A stretch of 64,000 nt of DNA, taken from contig NZ_PYAK01000021.1 in NCBI RefSeq assembly GCF_003264365.1, forward strand, positions 38,732 to 102,731, read 5' to 3'. Shown one piece after another: positions 23,572-32,129 of the stretch; position 1 is the stretch's first letter, and every line of letters begins with the position of its first letter. The translations under genes were made by a program, and so were the position numbers. The notes below the pieces were generated by a model, which saw nothing but the letters and a program-made list of their open reading frames with translations, was not told where the DNA came from and made no database searches. The DNA comes from Micromonospora noduli. Its GTDB lineage: Bacteria > Actinomycetota > Actinomycetes > Mycobacteriales > Micromonosporaceae.

Positions 23572-24780
23572 TCACGGTAGGTCGACCCGGGAGACACGGG
23601 CAACGTATTTCGATCGGCCAGCCTCGTCGGGACGCCGCTGGCGACGGGTGCGGGGAGCTGCTTTGGCCGAGACCTGGGCGGTGGTCAGCGGCCGGTTCAG
23701 CCGCAGGGCCATCCGTGCGGTGAGTTCGCTGTCCAGCAGCGGCCGGTTGACCTCCCCGGCGACGGCGAGGGCGGGCCCGGAGACCGACCTCCAGATCGCG
23801 GCCAGCCCGGCGCCGAGGCCCACCAGGGCGACGGTGGCCCGGGTGGTCGGTGAGCCGGCGGCCGCGGCGGCACTCACCCCGACGACCGCGAAGAGCACCA
23901 ACAGCAGGGGTACGAGCACCGGCCAGAAAATGCCTCGGGCCGCCTGCGCCACCAGTCGCCGGTCTCGGATGATCAGGTTCCTGGCGATCACCGCGTAGTC
24001 CTCCTCGTCGAGCAGGTCGCGCGGGTGCAGGCCGCCGGTGAGCACGTCGCGCCAGAGGTCACCCTGGCCGCGTAGCGCCCGGCTCAGGGTGGCGGGCGTC
24101 GGCTCGGTCGGGTCCCCGTGGCCGGCCCGGTCGACAGCGCTCGCCCAGGCGGCCAGCGAGCGGCGCACCACCGCGGCCGAGTACGGCGGCAGCACGCTGG
24201 CCAGCTCGTCCAACCACCTGCTGATCTGGACCTGCCGGCCGCCGAACTGCCGCAGCAACTGCGAGACGTCGCCGGCTCGGACGGTGTCGGCCACTGAACG
24301 GCCCAGTCGGTAGGCCAGCCCGACCCGATGGTTGGCGGCCATCGCCCAGCGCAGCACCTCCACGTTGAGGTCGTCGAGGGCGAGCAGCAGCGGCACCGGG
24401 TCGGCGGGGTCGGGCTGGCCCAGGTCGGGGAGCAGGGCTCGGGCGGCCGACGTGTCGGGCACCGGCCCGGTGTGCCGGGTGAGGTCGGCGATCTGGGCCA
24501 GGGCTACGTCCACCCCGTCGAGGTACATCCGCATCCGACGGTGGGCGGACATCTCGGTGAGGTTGGAGAGTTTGGCCGGCGGTACGGCTGGGCGGGCCTC
24601 GACGAAGGCGCGGGGCTCGGCGTGCTGCCCGTGGTGATAGGCGTCCGCCATCCACCAACCCAGCCGGAGCGCGGTGACGATGCAGGCGCGCTCGTCGCGC
24701 ATCAGCGGGTACGCGTCGTCGCGGCCGATCTCGTCGATCGACGAACCGTTCTCCGCGCCGGCGCGGTGCAGTGGTGACAT
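23572..24780 (-). CDS. Conserved membrane protein of unknown function
   Basis: From ATG 24780 the protein has 402 residues. The first ~310 are soluble and mostly helical (e.g. 'AHRRMRMYLDGVDVALAQIA', 'LRWAMAANHRVGLAYRLGRS', 'RWLDELASVLPPYSAAVVRR'), with no catalytic motif that I recognise. Two membrane helices follow ('IFWPVLVPLLLVLFAVVGVS' and 'ATVALVGLGAGLAAIWRSVS'), then a basic C-terminal tail (RTRRQRRPDEAG). GGGAG lies directly before the ATG; a longer frame up to 24933 has no support. The topology suggests a large cytoplasmic domain anchored at the C-terminus. Confidence 0.7.
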   Translation of the reverse strand: MSPLHRAGAENGSSIDEIGRDDAYPLMRDERACIVTALRLGWWMADAYHHGQHAEPRAFVEARPAVPPAKLSNLTEMSAHRRMRMYLDGVDVALAQIADLTRHTGPVPDTSAARALLPDLGQPDPADPVPLLLALDDLNVEVLRWAMAANHRVGLAYRLGRSVADTVRAGDVSQLLRQFGGRQVQISRWLDELASVLPPYSAAVVRRSLAAWASAVDRAGHGDPTEPTPATLSRALRGQGDLWRDVLTGGLHPRDLLDEEDYAVIARNLIIRDRRLVAQAARGIFWPVLVPLLLVLFAVVGVSAAAAAGSPTTRATVALVGLGAGLAAIWRSVSGPALAVAGEVNRPLLDSELTARMALRLNRPLTTAQVSAKAAPRTRRQRRPDEAGRSKYVARVSRVDLP

Positions 24781-24847
24781 CTCCCGCTGCCCTCCCGCCC
24801 GGCCGATCGACGGTTGATCATTCGAGCGTACGGCAGCGTACGGTGGC

Positions 24848-26401
24848 TTATGTTGTGTTTTGTCGATTTGGCCCGGTGCGACCGGCCAACAGCCCACGCG
24901 GTCGGATCGAGCGCACCGGCTCGGCCGCGCCACCCTCCGCGCGCAGGATGTGGTTCGCGGCGATGATCCCGGTCGCCGCCGAGCGTTCCATCAACGCGCT
25001 CGGGAAGCCCGTGGCGATGCCGTCGCCGGCCAGGTAGAGGCCGTTCGCGTCGGTTCGTACCCCCGGCCGCCAGGCGTGGCTGCCCGGCGTGAACGCCGGC
25101 GCCTGCGCCTCCACCCGGGCCCGCAGCTCGCGGACCCGCAGGTCGCCAGCCTCCGGCCAGAGCGCGACCAGCTCGCGGCGCATCCGCTCGGCCAGCTCCT
25201 CGGCCGGCACGCCGGGCTCGCAGGCGTACGCGTGCAGCTCGACGACCGACCCTCCGGTCTGCTGCGCCCAGCGCCGCGGCTCGTTCTCCAGCCGGTGGTA
25301 GAGCGTCACCGAGTCCAGAGTGGGCTGGCGGGACACGCCGCTGAACACCGCCCGCTCGGCGGCCACGTCCCCGTCACACCAGTACCGCGCCACCGCGTAC
25401 GGCGGGCCGGGGGTGCCGAAGGCCGGCATCCGTGCCGCCAGCTCGGGTGCCTGCTCGGCCAGGTCCGGGGAGGCCGCCACCAGCGCGGCGAGCGCCGGCG
25501 GGTCGACGGCGAGCACGACGTGACCCGCCGGATGGCTGCCGCCGTCGGTGGTCGTCACCCGCCAGCCCTCGGCGTCGCGGTGCACCCCGGTGGCGGCGCA
25601 GCCGGTGAGGACCCGGCCGCCGTGCTTCTCCACGTGCCGGGTCAGCGGCTCCCAGATCGCCGTGGCGTAGTCCTCGTCGGGGCAGTCGAAGGCCAGCCCC
25701 TCCGGGTTGCCGAGCAGATAGAAGTGGAACTGGGCGACCATCTCGGCGGCCGACATCTCCGCCTCGTGGTTGAAGAACGAGTGCGAGAAGACCTCGAACA
25801 GCATCGCCCGCGCCCGGTCCGGCAGTCGCAGCGACGCCAGCAACTCGTCGGCTGTGGTGTCGTCCAGGTCGGCGTAGGTGCGCACCGGGTCGTAGCTGAG
25901 CAGCGGCAGCGCCGCGTCCCGGTCCATCAGTCGCAGGTCGGCCAGGCGCAGGCTGGGGCTGCGCAGCAGCAGCGCCAGCAGGTTCGCCGGTGGCGCGGGT
26001 GGCAACCTGCCGAACTCCTCGGTCGGCCACTGCTCGCTGAGAATCGGGTAGCCCGGAATGGGCTTGAGGAAGCCCAGGTCACTGTCGATCCGGCGGAGAA
26101 TGGACCGCCAGTTGTAGTACTGCCGGAAGAACGCGTGGAAGCCGTGCTCGTTCTGCTGGCTGCCGTCGGCGAGCGCCTCCGGCCAGGCGCCCAGTCGACC
26201 ACCGAGGGTGGGTGCCGCCTCCAGCACCGTGACCGCCACACCCCGCTCGGCCAGCACCACCGCCGCCGACATCCCGGCGATGCCGCCACCCACCACCAGC
26301 GCCGTGGTCGGTCGCGGCACCCGGTCGGCGCCACCGCCGCCCGGGTCCACCTGGTGCTGCCGTACGCCGATCAGCCGACCTACCACTTGCGACAGCGCCA
26401 T
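24848..26401 (-). CDS. FAD-dependent oxidoreductase, carotenoid desaturase/CrtU-like
   Basis: The 517-residue flavoprotein has an N-terminal dinucleotide-binding motif 'ALVVGGGIAGMSAAVVLAER' with the ribose-binding Glu in 'VTVLEAAPTLGGRLG'. The segment 'NEHGFHAFFRQYYNWRSILR' resembles the CrtU (beta-carotene desaturase/methylase) and phytoene-desaturase-related group. The C-terminal 'GLYLAGDGIATGFPSALMER' is the second FAD contact of amine-oxidase-fold enzymes. No crtE, crtB, crtI or crtY lies near, so a role in carotenoid ring aromatisation or polyene desaturation is tentative. ATG 26401 is preferred; GTG 26419 is an alternative. The very N-terminus before the FAD motif is longer than usual. 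Confidence 0.75.
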   Translation of the reverse strand: MALSQVVGRLIGVRQHQVDPGGGGADRVPRPTTALVVGGGIAGMSAAVVLAERGVAVTVLEAAPTLGGRLGAWPEALADGSQQNEHGFHAFFRQYYNWRSILRRIDSDLGFLKPIPGYPILSEQWPTEEFGRLPPAPPANLLALLLRSPSLRLADLRLMDRDAALPLLSYDPVRTYADLDDTTADELLASLRLPDRARAMLFEVFSHSFFNHEAEMSAAEMVAQFHFYLLGNPEGLAFDCPDEDYATAIWEPLTRHVEKHGGRVLTGCAATGVHRDAEGWRVTTTDGGSHPAGHVVLAVDPPALAALVAASPDLAEQAPELAARMPAFGTPGPPYAVARYWCDGDVAAERAVFSGVSRQPTLDSVTLYHRLENEPRRWAQQTGGSVVELHAYACEPGVPAEELAERMRRELVALWPEAGDLRVRELRARVEAQAPAFTPGSHAWRPGVRTDANGLYLAGDGIATGFPSALMERSAATGIIAANHILRAEGGAAEPVRSIRPRGLLAGRTGPNRQNTT

Positions 26402-26425
26402 GGGCCCAGTCTGCCCCACTTTGGA

Positions 26426-26914
26426 TCAGTCGGCTGGTAAGCAACGGCGGGGACGGTCGGAGGCCGGCCAGACGTACTCCAGATCCTCCGGCACGTCGTC
26501 GCCGAACAGCGGGCGGTAGTGCGTCGGGTCCTTGCGCAGCAGCGACGAGCGGTGACTCAGGTGCAGGTCGTCGCGGCCCAGCCACGGTGGCAGCTCACCG
26601 GCTCGGGCCAGCTCGTCCTGGGTTCGGATCACGCCGGCCCCGCAGGCGGCGGCGAGGTCGACCGTCATCGTGGTGGCGCAGGTGTCGGCCCGCCCCGGTT
26701 CGGTCCAGACCGCGCACATGTCCAGCCCGTAGCGGACGAGCGCCTCCTCGTACCCGGCCCACATCTTCACCGCCGGGTGGTTGCGCCAGCCGTACCCGGG
26801 TCGGGTGAGTCCACGCAGCACCTGGATGGCCTCCACCCGCTGCTTGCCGAGCCGCTTCTGGTCCAGCGTGCGGGCGCTGGCCAGAAAGCCCGGGTACGGG
26901 AGGAACGTCTGCAT
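26426..26914 (-). CDS. MSMEG_6728-family protein (pyrimidine dimer DNA glycosylase-like)
   Basis: The 162-residue protein starts 'MQTFLPYPGFLASARTLDQK' and continues with 'RLGKQRVEAIQVLRGLT', 'NHPAVKMWAGYEEALVRYGL' and 'HLSHRSSLLRKDPTHYRPLF'. This pattern is the actinobacterial MSMEG_6728 family, related to the pyrimidine-dimer DNA glycosylase (T4 endonuclease V) fold. Thr3 next to the N-terminus corresponds only loosely to the catalytic N-terminal Thr of T4 EndoV, so activity on UV damage is inferred. It is 24 bp upstream of the FAD oxidoreductase on the same strand and could share its transcript. Confidence 0.8.
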   Translation of the reverse strand: MQTFLPYPGFLASARTLDQKRLGKQRVEAIQVLRGLTRPGYGWRNHPAVKMWAGYEEALVRYGLDMCAVWTEPGRADTCATTMTVDLAAACGAGVIRTQDELARAGELPPWLGRDDLHLSHRSSLLRKDPTHYRPLFGDDVPEDLEYVWPASDRPRRCLPAD

Positions 26915-27009
26915 GGCGCTGCTCTACCCGTCGCCGGAGCGGACATACCTGGTCCCGGGATGATCCGGACGGGGTCGCCCACCGTGGCCGTGCTGATTAC
27001 GATCCGGGC

Positions 27010-29019
27010 ATGGCGGAGCCGTGGCGGGACCGGGCGCGACGGGCGGTCGAGTGGAACTGGCGGCTGCGGTCCGTCGGTGATCCGCGCCCGCACTACGTGA
27101 TCTGTGGCAGGGACGCGCTCGCCTACTACGTGGCCCGGGCGATGCTCGAATCCGAGCTGCCGACGGGTGGGGCCCGGGTGACAGTCGTGGTGCCCGAGCG
27201 TTACCGCAGCAACGGGCCGGACGTGGCCGGGCTGCGCGGCGTCCGCGTGGTCCGTTCGGACCGGCTGGACGTGGCCACCTTCGAGGCCGCCGGTCTGGCC
27301 GGCGCGACGGGGCTGGCCCTGTTGCACCAGGACGACGTGGGCAACCTGCACGCCGCGCTCTGCGCCCAGGCTGTCGACCAGCGGGTCCGCCAGGTGCTGC
27401 GGATGTTCAACGGCACTCTCGCCGACGGCGTACGCAAGCTGCTCAAGGCCCCGGTCGAGGTGCTCTCCGACGCCGAGATGGCCGCGCCGGCCTTCGTGGC
27501 CGCCGCGCTCAACGAGGTCGACCCGAGTTCCTTCCAGCATCGGGACAAGACGCTGCGGGTGGCGCGGCGGGCCGACGTCCGACCGCAGGACGTGGTCTGC
27601 GCGTTGGCGCACCTCAGTGAGACGCAGGGGGTGGAGCTGCTGCCGGCCGAGCAGGCCGGCGCCGACCTGGTGCTCGCCGAGGCGACCGGTCAGCCAGCGG
27701 GCACCGAGGTCGCCGCCCGCCGATTGGTCAAGGCACGTCGGCGGCGTCGTCCGGTCGCGGTGGTGATGGGGGCGGTACGTGGCTTCGCCACCCGCAAGAT
27801 CGGCATAGCGGTGATGGCGGTGCTCGCGCTGATCGCGGTGCTGGGAGCGCTGATCTCCCGGGCTGAGGACGTCTCTCCGCTGGAGGCGCTGTACCTGACG
27901 CTGGTCACCACCCTGAGCGGCGCCGACCCGGACACCACCAAGGCGGCGGACGCCCAGATCATGCAGGTGGTGCTCAACCTGGCCGGGTTGGCGCTGATCC
28001 CACTGATCACCGCCGTCGTGGTGGACGGCATCGTCAACGCCCGGCTGGCCCTGCACACCGGCCGCCTGCAACCCGCGCGGGTCGGGCACGTGGTGGTGAT
28101 CGGCCTGGGCAACGTCGGCACCCGGGTGATGGCGCAGCTGCGCGAGTACGACGTCGAGGTGGTGGCGATCGACAAGGATCCGGAGCCGCGCGGCGCCGCA
28201 CTGGCCCGCCAACTGGAGGTGCCGCTGATCGTCGGCGACGCCGCATTGCCGGAGACGCTGGTCGCCGCCTCGGTGGCCGACTGCCAGGCGCTGGTGGTGG
28301 CGTCCACCGACGACGTGGCCAACCTGGAGGCGGCGCTCGCTGCCCGCGACCTCCGCGCCGACCTGCGCGTGGTGCTTCGGCTCTTCGACGGTGACTTCGC
28401 CGAACGGGTGGAGGAGACCTTCGCGCTCGGCGTGTCCCGTTCGGTCTCCTACCTGGCCGCCCCGGCCTTCATCGGGGCGCTCACCGAACGCGCCGTGATC
28501 AGCACCATCCCGGTCGACCGGCACGCGTTGCCGGTCGCCGAGGTGCCGGTCGCCGCCGGCTCCGAGCTGGACGGTCGACCGCTGGGTGTGGTCAACCGGG
28601 ACGGGCAGGTCCGGCTGATCGCCCGCACCCCGGCGGGCGGCGCCAAGACCATCTGGTGGAAGGACCTCGACCCTCGGCAGGTGATCTTCGCCGGTGACCG
28701 GCTGACCGTGGTCGCCCGGCGGCGCGGGTTGGACTGGCTGACGCGGCAGTGCGCCCCGCCCGCCTCGGCAAAGGTGACCATGCCGCAGGGGCACGTGGGT
28801 TCGGTGCCCCGGCCCGTGCCCACCCAGTCGGGCGCCGTTGCGGCCGAGCCCACCGCTGGCGAGGAGCCGTCTGTATCGACGGCGGTCCCCGGGTCGTTGC
28901 CGGCGTCGACCGACTGGGAGGTCGCCGCCTCGGCCCCCGACGCGACAGGGCAACCGGCAGGTCACCCCGCACCTTCCAGCGGTAGTGATCCTCGAACCCG
29001 AACGAGCGAAGAGCAGTGA
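27010..29019 (+). CDS. Ion channel-like protein with two RCK/TrkA domains
   Basis: The 669-residue protein resembles actinobacterial NAD-binding potassium-channel/CASTOR-like proteins. Residues ~25-235 form an N-terminal TrkA-N/RCK-like domain ('HYVICGRDALAYYVARAM') with an incomplete GxGxxG. A two-helix pore region occupies ~250-345; at ~298-305 'LTLVTTLSGADP' replaces the TVGYGD potassium filter. A second RCK ('HVVVIGLGNVGTRVMAQL', with Asp in VVAIDKD) and a TrkA-C-like part follow, and the last ~75 residues are disordered. TACGAT at 26998-27003, six bases before the ATG, suggests a leaderless message. Ion selectivity is uncertain because of the altered filter. Confidence 0.85.
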   Translation: MAEPWRDRARRAVEWNWRLRSVGDPRPHYVICGRDALAYYVARAMLESELPTGGARVTVVVPERYRSNGPDVAGLRGVRVVRSDRLDVATFEAAGLAGATGLALLHQDDVGNLHAALCAQAVDQRVRQVLRMFNGTLADGVRKLLKAPVEVLSDAEMAAPAFVAAALNEVDPSSFQHRDKTLRVARRADVRPQDVVCALAHLSETQGVELLPAEQAGADLVLAEATGQPAGTEVAARRLVKARRRRRPVAVVMGAVRGFATRKIGIAVMAVLALIAVLGALISRAEDVSPLEALYLTLVTTLSGADPDTTKAADAQIMQVVLNLAGLALIPLITAVVVDGIVNARLALHTGRLQPARVGHVVVIGLGNVGTRVMAQLREYDVEVVAIDKDPEPRGAALARQLEVPLIVGDAALPETLVAASVADCQALVVASTDDVANLEAALAARDLRADLRVVLRLFDGDFAERVEETFALGVSRSVSYLAAPAFIGALTERAVISTIPVDRHALPVAEVPVAAGSELDGRPLGVVNRDGQVRLIARTPAGGAKTIWWKDLDPRQVIFAGDRLTVVARRRGLDWLTRQCAPPASAKVTMPQGHVGSVPRPVPTQSGAVAAEPTAGEEPSVSTAVPGSLPASTDWEVAASAPDATGQPAGHPAPSSGSDPRTRTSEEQ

Positions 29020-29050
29020 CCAGACGCTCCGCGCCGGACGTGTCTGTCTT

Positions 29051-29102
29051 TTGAGCGGTATTCCTCTGAGTCATAAATATGACTCAGAGGAATACCGCTC
29101 AA
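29051..29102. repeat. Perfect 52-bp palindrome
   Basis: Two exactly complementary 25-nt arms (TTGAGCGGTATTCCTCTGAG onward) surround the dinucleotide AA. The element is about half A/T in a ~70% GC region. Each arm holds an outward-facing ATG that opens the same eight codons, MTQRNTAQ, at 29079 on the plus strand and at 29074 on the minus strand. It lies between two plus-strand genes, 31 bp after the channel stop. Confidence 0.95.
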
Positions 29103-29186
29103 TGCGAGCAGGCCCATCGCGCGGGCTTGTCCCCGATGTACGTGGTGTGGGACAACGAGCACCCGGAGCGTGAGTGGCCCTCCTAA
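29079..29186 (+). CDS. Candidate 35-residue small protein starting in the palindrome
   Basis: From ATG 29079 a 35-codon frame starts MTQRNTAQCEQAHRAGLSPM, continues YVVWDNEHPEREWPS, and ends at TAA 29184-29186. After the palindrome the codons have a G/C third position almost throughout, as in true genes here, and the composition (W, E, H, D) is protein-like. There is no Shine-Dalgarno sequence, so expression would need a leaderless message. A later ATG (29136) also lacks one. Not recognised. Confidence 0.35.
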   Translation: MTQRNTAQCEQAHRAGLSPMYVVWDNEHPEREWPS

Positions 29187-29246
29187 ACCGAAGGGTCGAC
29201 GGTTCGGGCCGCAGGAACCGGCGCGCAGTGGGCGACAATCCATGGC

Positions 29247-32099
29247 ATGCGTTTCCGCATCCTGGGGCCGACCCAGGTGGTGCTGGCCGACGGGCGAGAG
29301 GTCCCCGTGGGCGGTCCGCGGCTGCGCGCCCTGCTGGCGCTCCTCCTGCTCGACGCGGGCCGGGTGGTCTCCGCGGAGCGCCTGATCGACGGCCTGTACG
29401 GGGAGCATCCGCCCCGGGGCGCGGCGAACGCGCTCCAGTCCCAGGTGTCGCGGCTGCGCCAGGCCCTGCCCGCCGGGCACGACCCGGTCGAGTTTCACCC
29501 GGCCGGTTATCGCCTGGCGGTGGATCCCGACGACGTCGACGCGTACCGGTTTGAACGGCTCGCCGAGGCGGGGCGCCGCGCGCTCGTCGGCGGCGACTGG
29601 CACCGGGCGGCGGCGGTGTTGCGCGAGGCGCTGGAGCTGTGGCGTGGTCCCGCCCTGGCCGATGCCATCGGCGCAGCCGGCGCGCCCGCGCAGGCGGCCC
29701 GGCTGGAGGAGCTGCGGTTGGCCGCCATCGAGGATCGGGTCGAGGCGGACCTGGCGTTGGGCGTACACGGCACGCTGATCGCCGAGTTACGGGAGCTGGT
29801 CGTCGCGCATCCGTTGCGGGAGCGGGCGCGGGGCCAGCTCATGCGTGCCCTGGCGGCACTGGGTCGGCCGGCGGAGGCGCTGGCCGAGTTCGAGGACGCC
29901 CGGCACACGCTGGCCGAGCAGCTTGGCGTCGACCCATCGGCGGAGTTGGCCGCGGTCCACCTGGCGGTGCTGCGCGGTGAGGAACGCGGGTCGGCTGAAC
30001 CGGTGCTGCCGAGTCAACTCACCACCTTCGTCGGGCGCGAGGAGGAGCTCAAGCGTGTCGGCGACCTGCTCGGCGATCGCCGGCTCGTCACCCTCACCGG
30101 CCCCGGGGGCGCGGGCAAGACGCGCCTGGCGATCGAGGCCGCGGGCCGGGTCGACGGGGAGGTCCGTTTCGTCGAGCTGGCCGGGCTGGCCGACGGGTCG
30201 GACGTTCCGCAGGCGGTGCTGAGCGCGCTCGGCCTGCGCGACGCGGGCCTGCGCGCCCCGGCCGAGTCGGGCTGGCAGACGACCGACCGGCTGGTCGAGG
30301 CGCTCGCCGAGCGGCAACTGCTGCTGGTGCTCGACAACTGCGAACACGTCCTCGTCGACGCGGCCCGGCTGGCCGCCCGGCTGCTGAGCGCATGCCCGGC
30401 GTTGCGCGTCCTGGCCACCAGTCGGGAGCCGCTCGGGCTGGCCGGTGAGGCGCTGTGCCCGCTGTCCGGGCTCACAGTGCCGCCGCTCGGCGCGTCCGTG
30501 CTGGACGCCGACGAGTACGCGGCGGTCGGCCTCTTCGCCCAGCGGGCCGCCGACGTCGCGCCCGACTTCACCGTCACGCCGGCCAACGTCGAGATGGTGC
30601 TGCGGATCTGCCGCAGCCTGGACGGCCTGCCGCTGGCGATCGAGTTGGCCGCCGCGCGGCTGCGTGCGCTGTCCGTGGCCGAGGTGGCCGCACGTCTCGA
30701 CGACCGGTTCCGGCTGTTGTCGACGGGCAACCGGGCCGTGTCGCCGCGACACCGCACTCTGCGGGCCGTTGTCGAGTGGAGCTGGGATCTGCTCGACAAC
30801 GCCGAACGGGAAGTGGCCCGACGGCTGACCGTCTTCGCCGGTGGGGCCACGCTGGAGGCGGCCGAGCGAATCTGCGGCCTGCCCACCGCCGAGTTCGTCG
30901 ACGCGCTCACCGGTCTCGTCGACAAGTCCTTCGTGGAGATGACCGGCGGTCGGTACCGGATGCTCGAAACGGTGCGGGCCTTCTGCGCCGAGCGTCTCGC
31001 CGAGGCCGGCGAGGCCGACCAGCTCCGTCGCGCGCACACCGCGTACTTCCTGGAATTCGCCTGGACCGCCAGCGATCACCTTCGTTGCGCGGAGCAGCTG
31101 CACTGGCTGCGACGGCTCGACGCGGAGCGGGACAACCTGCACGCGGCGTTGCGCCGGGCCACCGCGGCCGGTGACGCGTCCGAGGCGGCCGGAATGGTCG
31201 CGGCCCTGTCGTTCTACTGGTGGCTGCGCGGCATGCGCGGGGAAGGGGCGCGGCTCGCCGCGGACGTCCTCGAACTGCTCGGCACCGAGGCGCCGCCGGG
31301 GTTGGGTGAGGAGTTCGCCCTCTGCGTCTACAACGCCTCGCTCGCCGGCTCCGGCCCTCTGCCGTCCCTCGGGACGCAGCGGTCCGTGATTCGCAGCCTC
31401 GACGGGCCGCCCCGACAGCCCTTCCTGCTGTACCTGTCGGGGATCTCGACGGGACCGCCGTCCGGCGGTGCCGAGGACGTCGACGAGCTGATGGGGGAGC
31501 TGCGACAGCTGGTCGGCCCGGACCCGTGGATCAACGCGCTCGGCGCGATGGGCACCGGCTCGGCGCTGATGTGGAGCGACCAGCGGGACCGGGCGAGGGC
31601 AGCGCTGGCCACCGCGCTCGACGGCTTCCGCGGCACCGGGGACCGGTGGGGCACCATGATCACGCTCGGTGCGCTCGGCGAACTGGCCGCCTGGCAGGGC
31701 GACCCGGCGACCGCGGGCACCCACATGGATGAGGCCATGGGACTGGTCGAGGCGCTCGGGTCGGCCGTCGACCAGGCCGACATGCTGCGTACCCGGGGCG
31801 AGATCAGGCTGCGCGCCGGTGACCTCGCGGGGGCGCACGACGACTTCGCCGGTGCGTTGCTCCTCGCGCAGCGCAGCGGCGCGCCCGAGTTCGTGGCCAG
31901 CGCCCGGCTCGGCCTCGCCCAGGTGGCCCGGGTGCGCGGGGACCTGGCCGCCGCGAGGCGGTTCTGCGAGGAGGCGTTGACCGGCGGGCTCACCGGCTGG
32001 TACGTCGGCGAGGCCGCCCGTGCGGAGATCATTCTCGTCCTGAAGGAGATCACCGAGGCGGAGAAGGCCGGTGCGCCGCCGTCAGCGGGCGGTGCGTGA
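29247..32099 (+). CDS. AfsR/SARP-family transcriptional regulator with BTAD and ATPase domains
   Basis: The 950-residue regulator has an OmpR-like winged helix at ~1-90 ('RLRALLALLLLDAGRVVSAE', 'ALQSQVSRLRQALP') and a BTAD domain to ~240 ('RFERLAEAGRRALVGGDWHR'). An NTPase domain follows with Walker A 'LTGPGGAGKTRLAIEAAG', Walker B-like 'LLLVLDNCEHVL' and sensor 'RVLATSREPLGLAGE'. The C-terminal third is TPR-like helical repeats. SARPs of this size activate secondary-metabolite or transport genes. The ABC exporter genes begin 30 bp downstream in the same direction and are the likely target (inference). GACAAT lies seven bases before the ATG, so the message may be leaderless. Confidence 0.92.
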   Translation: MRFRILGPTQVVLADGREVPVGGPRLRALLALLLLDAGRVVSAERLIDGLYGEHPPRGAANALQSQVSRLRQALPAGHDPVEFHPAGYRLAVDPDDVDAYRFERLAEAGRRALVGGDWHRAAAVLREALELWRGPALADAIGAAGAPAQAARLEELRLAAIEDRVEADLALGVHGTLIAELRELVVAHPLRERARGQLMRALAALGRPAEALAEFEDARHTLAEQLGVDPSAELAAVHLAVLRGEERGSAEPVLPSQLTTFVGREEELKRVGDLLGDRRLVTLTGPGGAGKTRLAIEAAGRVDGEVRFVELAGLADGSDVPQAVLSALGLRDAGLRAPAESGWQTTDRLVEALAERQLLLVLDNCEHVLVDAARLAARLLSACPALRVLATSREPLGLAGEALCPLSGLTVPPLGASVLDADEYAAVGLFAQRAADVAPDFTVTPANVEMVLRICRSLDGLPLAIELAAARLRALSVAEVAARLDDRFRLLSTGNRAVSPRHRTLRAVVEWSWDLLDNAEREVARRLTVFAGGATLEAAERICGLPTAEFVDALTGLVDKSFVEMTGGRYRMLETVRAFCAERLAEAGEADQLRRAHTAYFLEFAWTASDHLRCAEQLHWLRRLDAERDNLHAALRRATAAGDASEAAGMVAALSFYWWLRGMRGEGARLAADVLELLGTEAPPGLGEEFALCVYNASLAGSGPLPSLGTQRSVIRSLDGPPRQPFLLYLSGISTGPPSGGAEDVDELMGELRQLVGPDPWINALGAMGTGSALMWSDQRDRARAALATALDGFRGTGDRWGTMITLGALGELAAWQGDPATAGTHMDEAMGLVEALGSAVDQADMLRTRGEIRLRAGDLAGAHDDFAGALLLAQRSGAPEFVASARLGLAQVARVRGDLAAARRFCEEALTGGLTGWYVGEAARAEIILVLKEITEAEKAGAPPSAGGA

Positions 32100-32129
32100 T
32101 CCGTCAGCGCCCCGCCGCACCGTGGGGGC

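Noticed and set aside
28592..29074. Long minus-strand open frame starting in the 52-bp palindrome (MTQRNTAQ..., 160 codons)
   Set aside because: After the palindrome it runs antisense through the end of the channel gene, and its composition there is the typical Arg/Pro-rich shadow of a GC-rich gene. Only the palindrome itself makes the start look protein-like.
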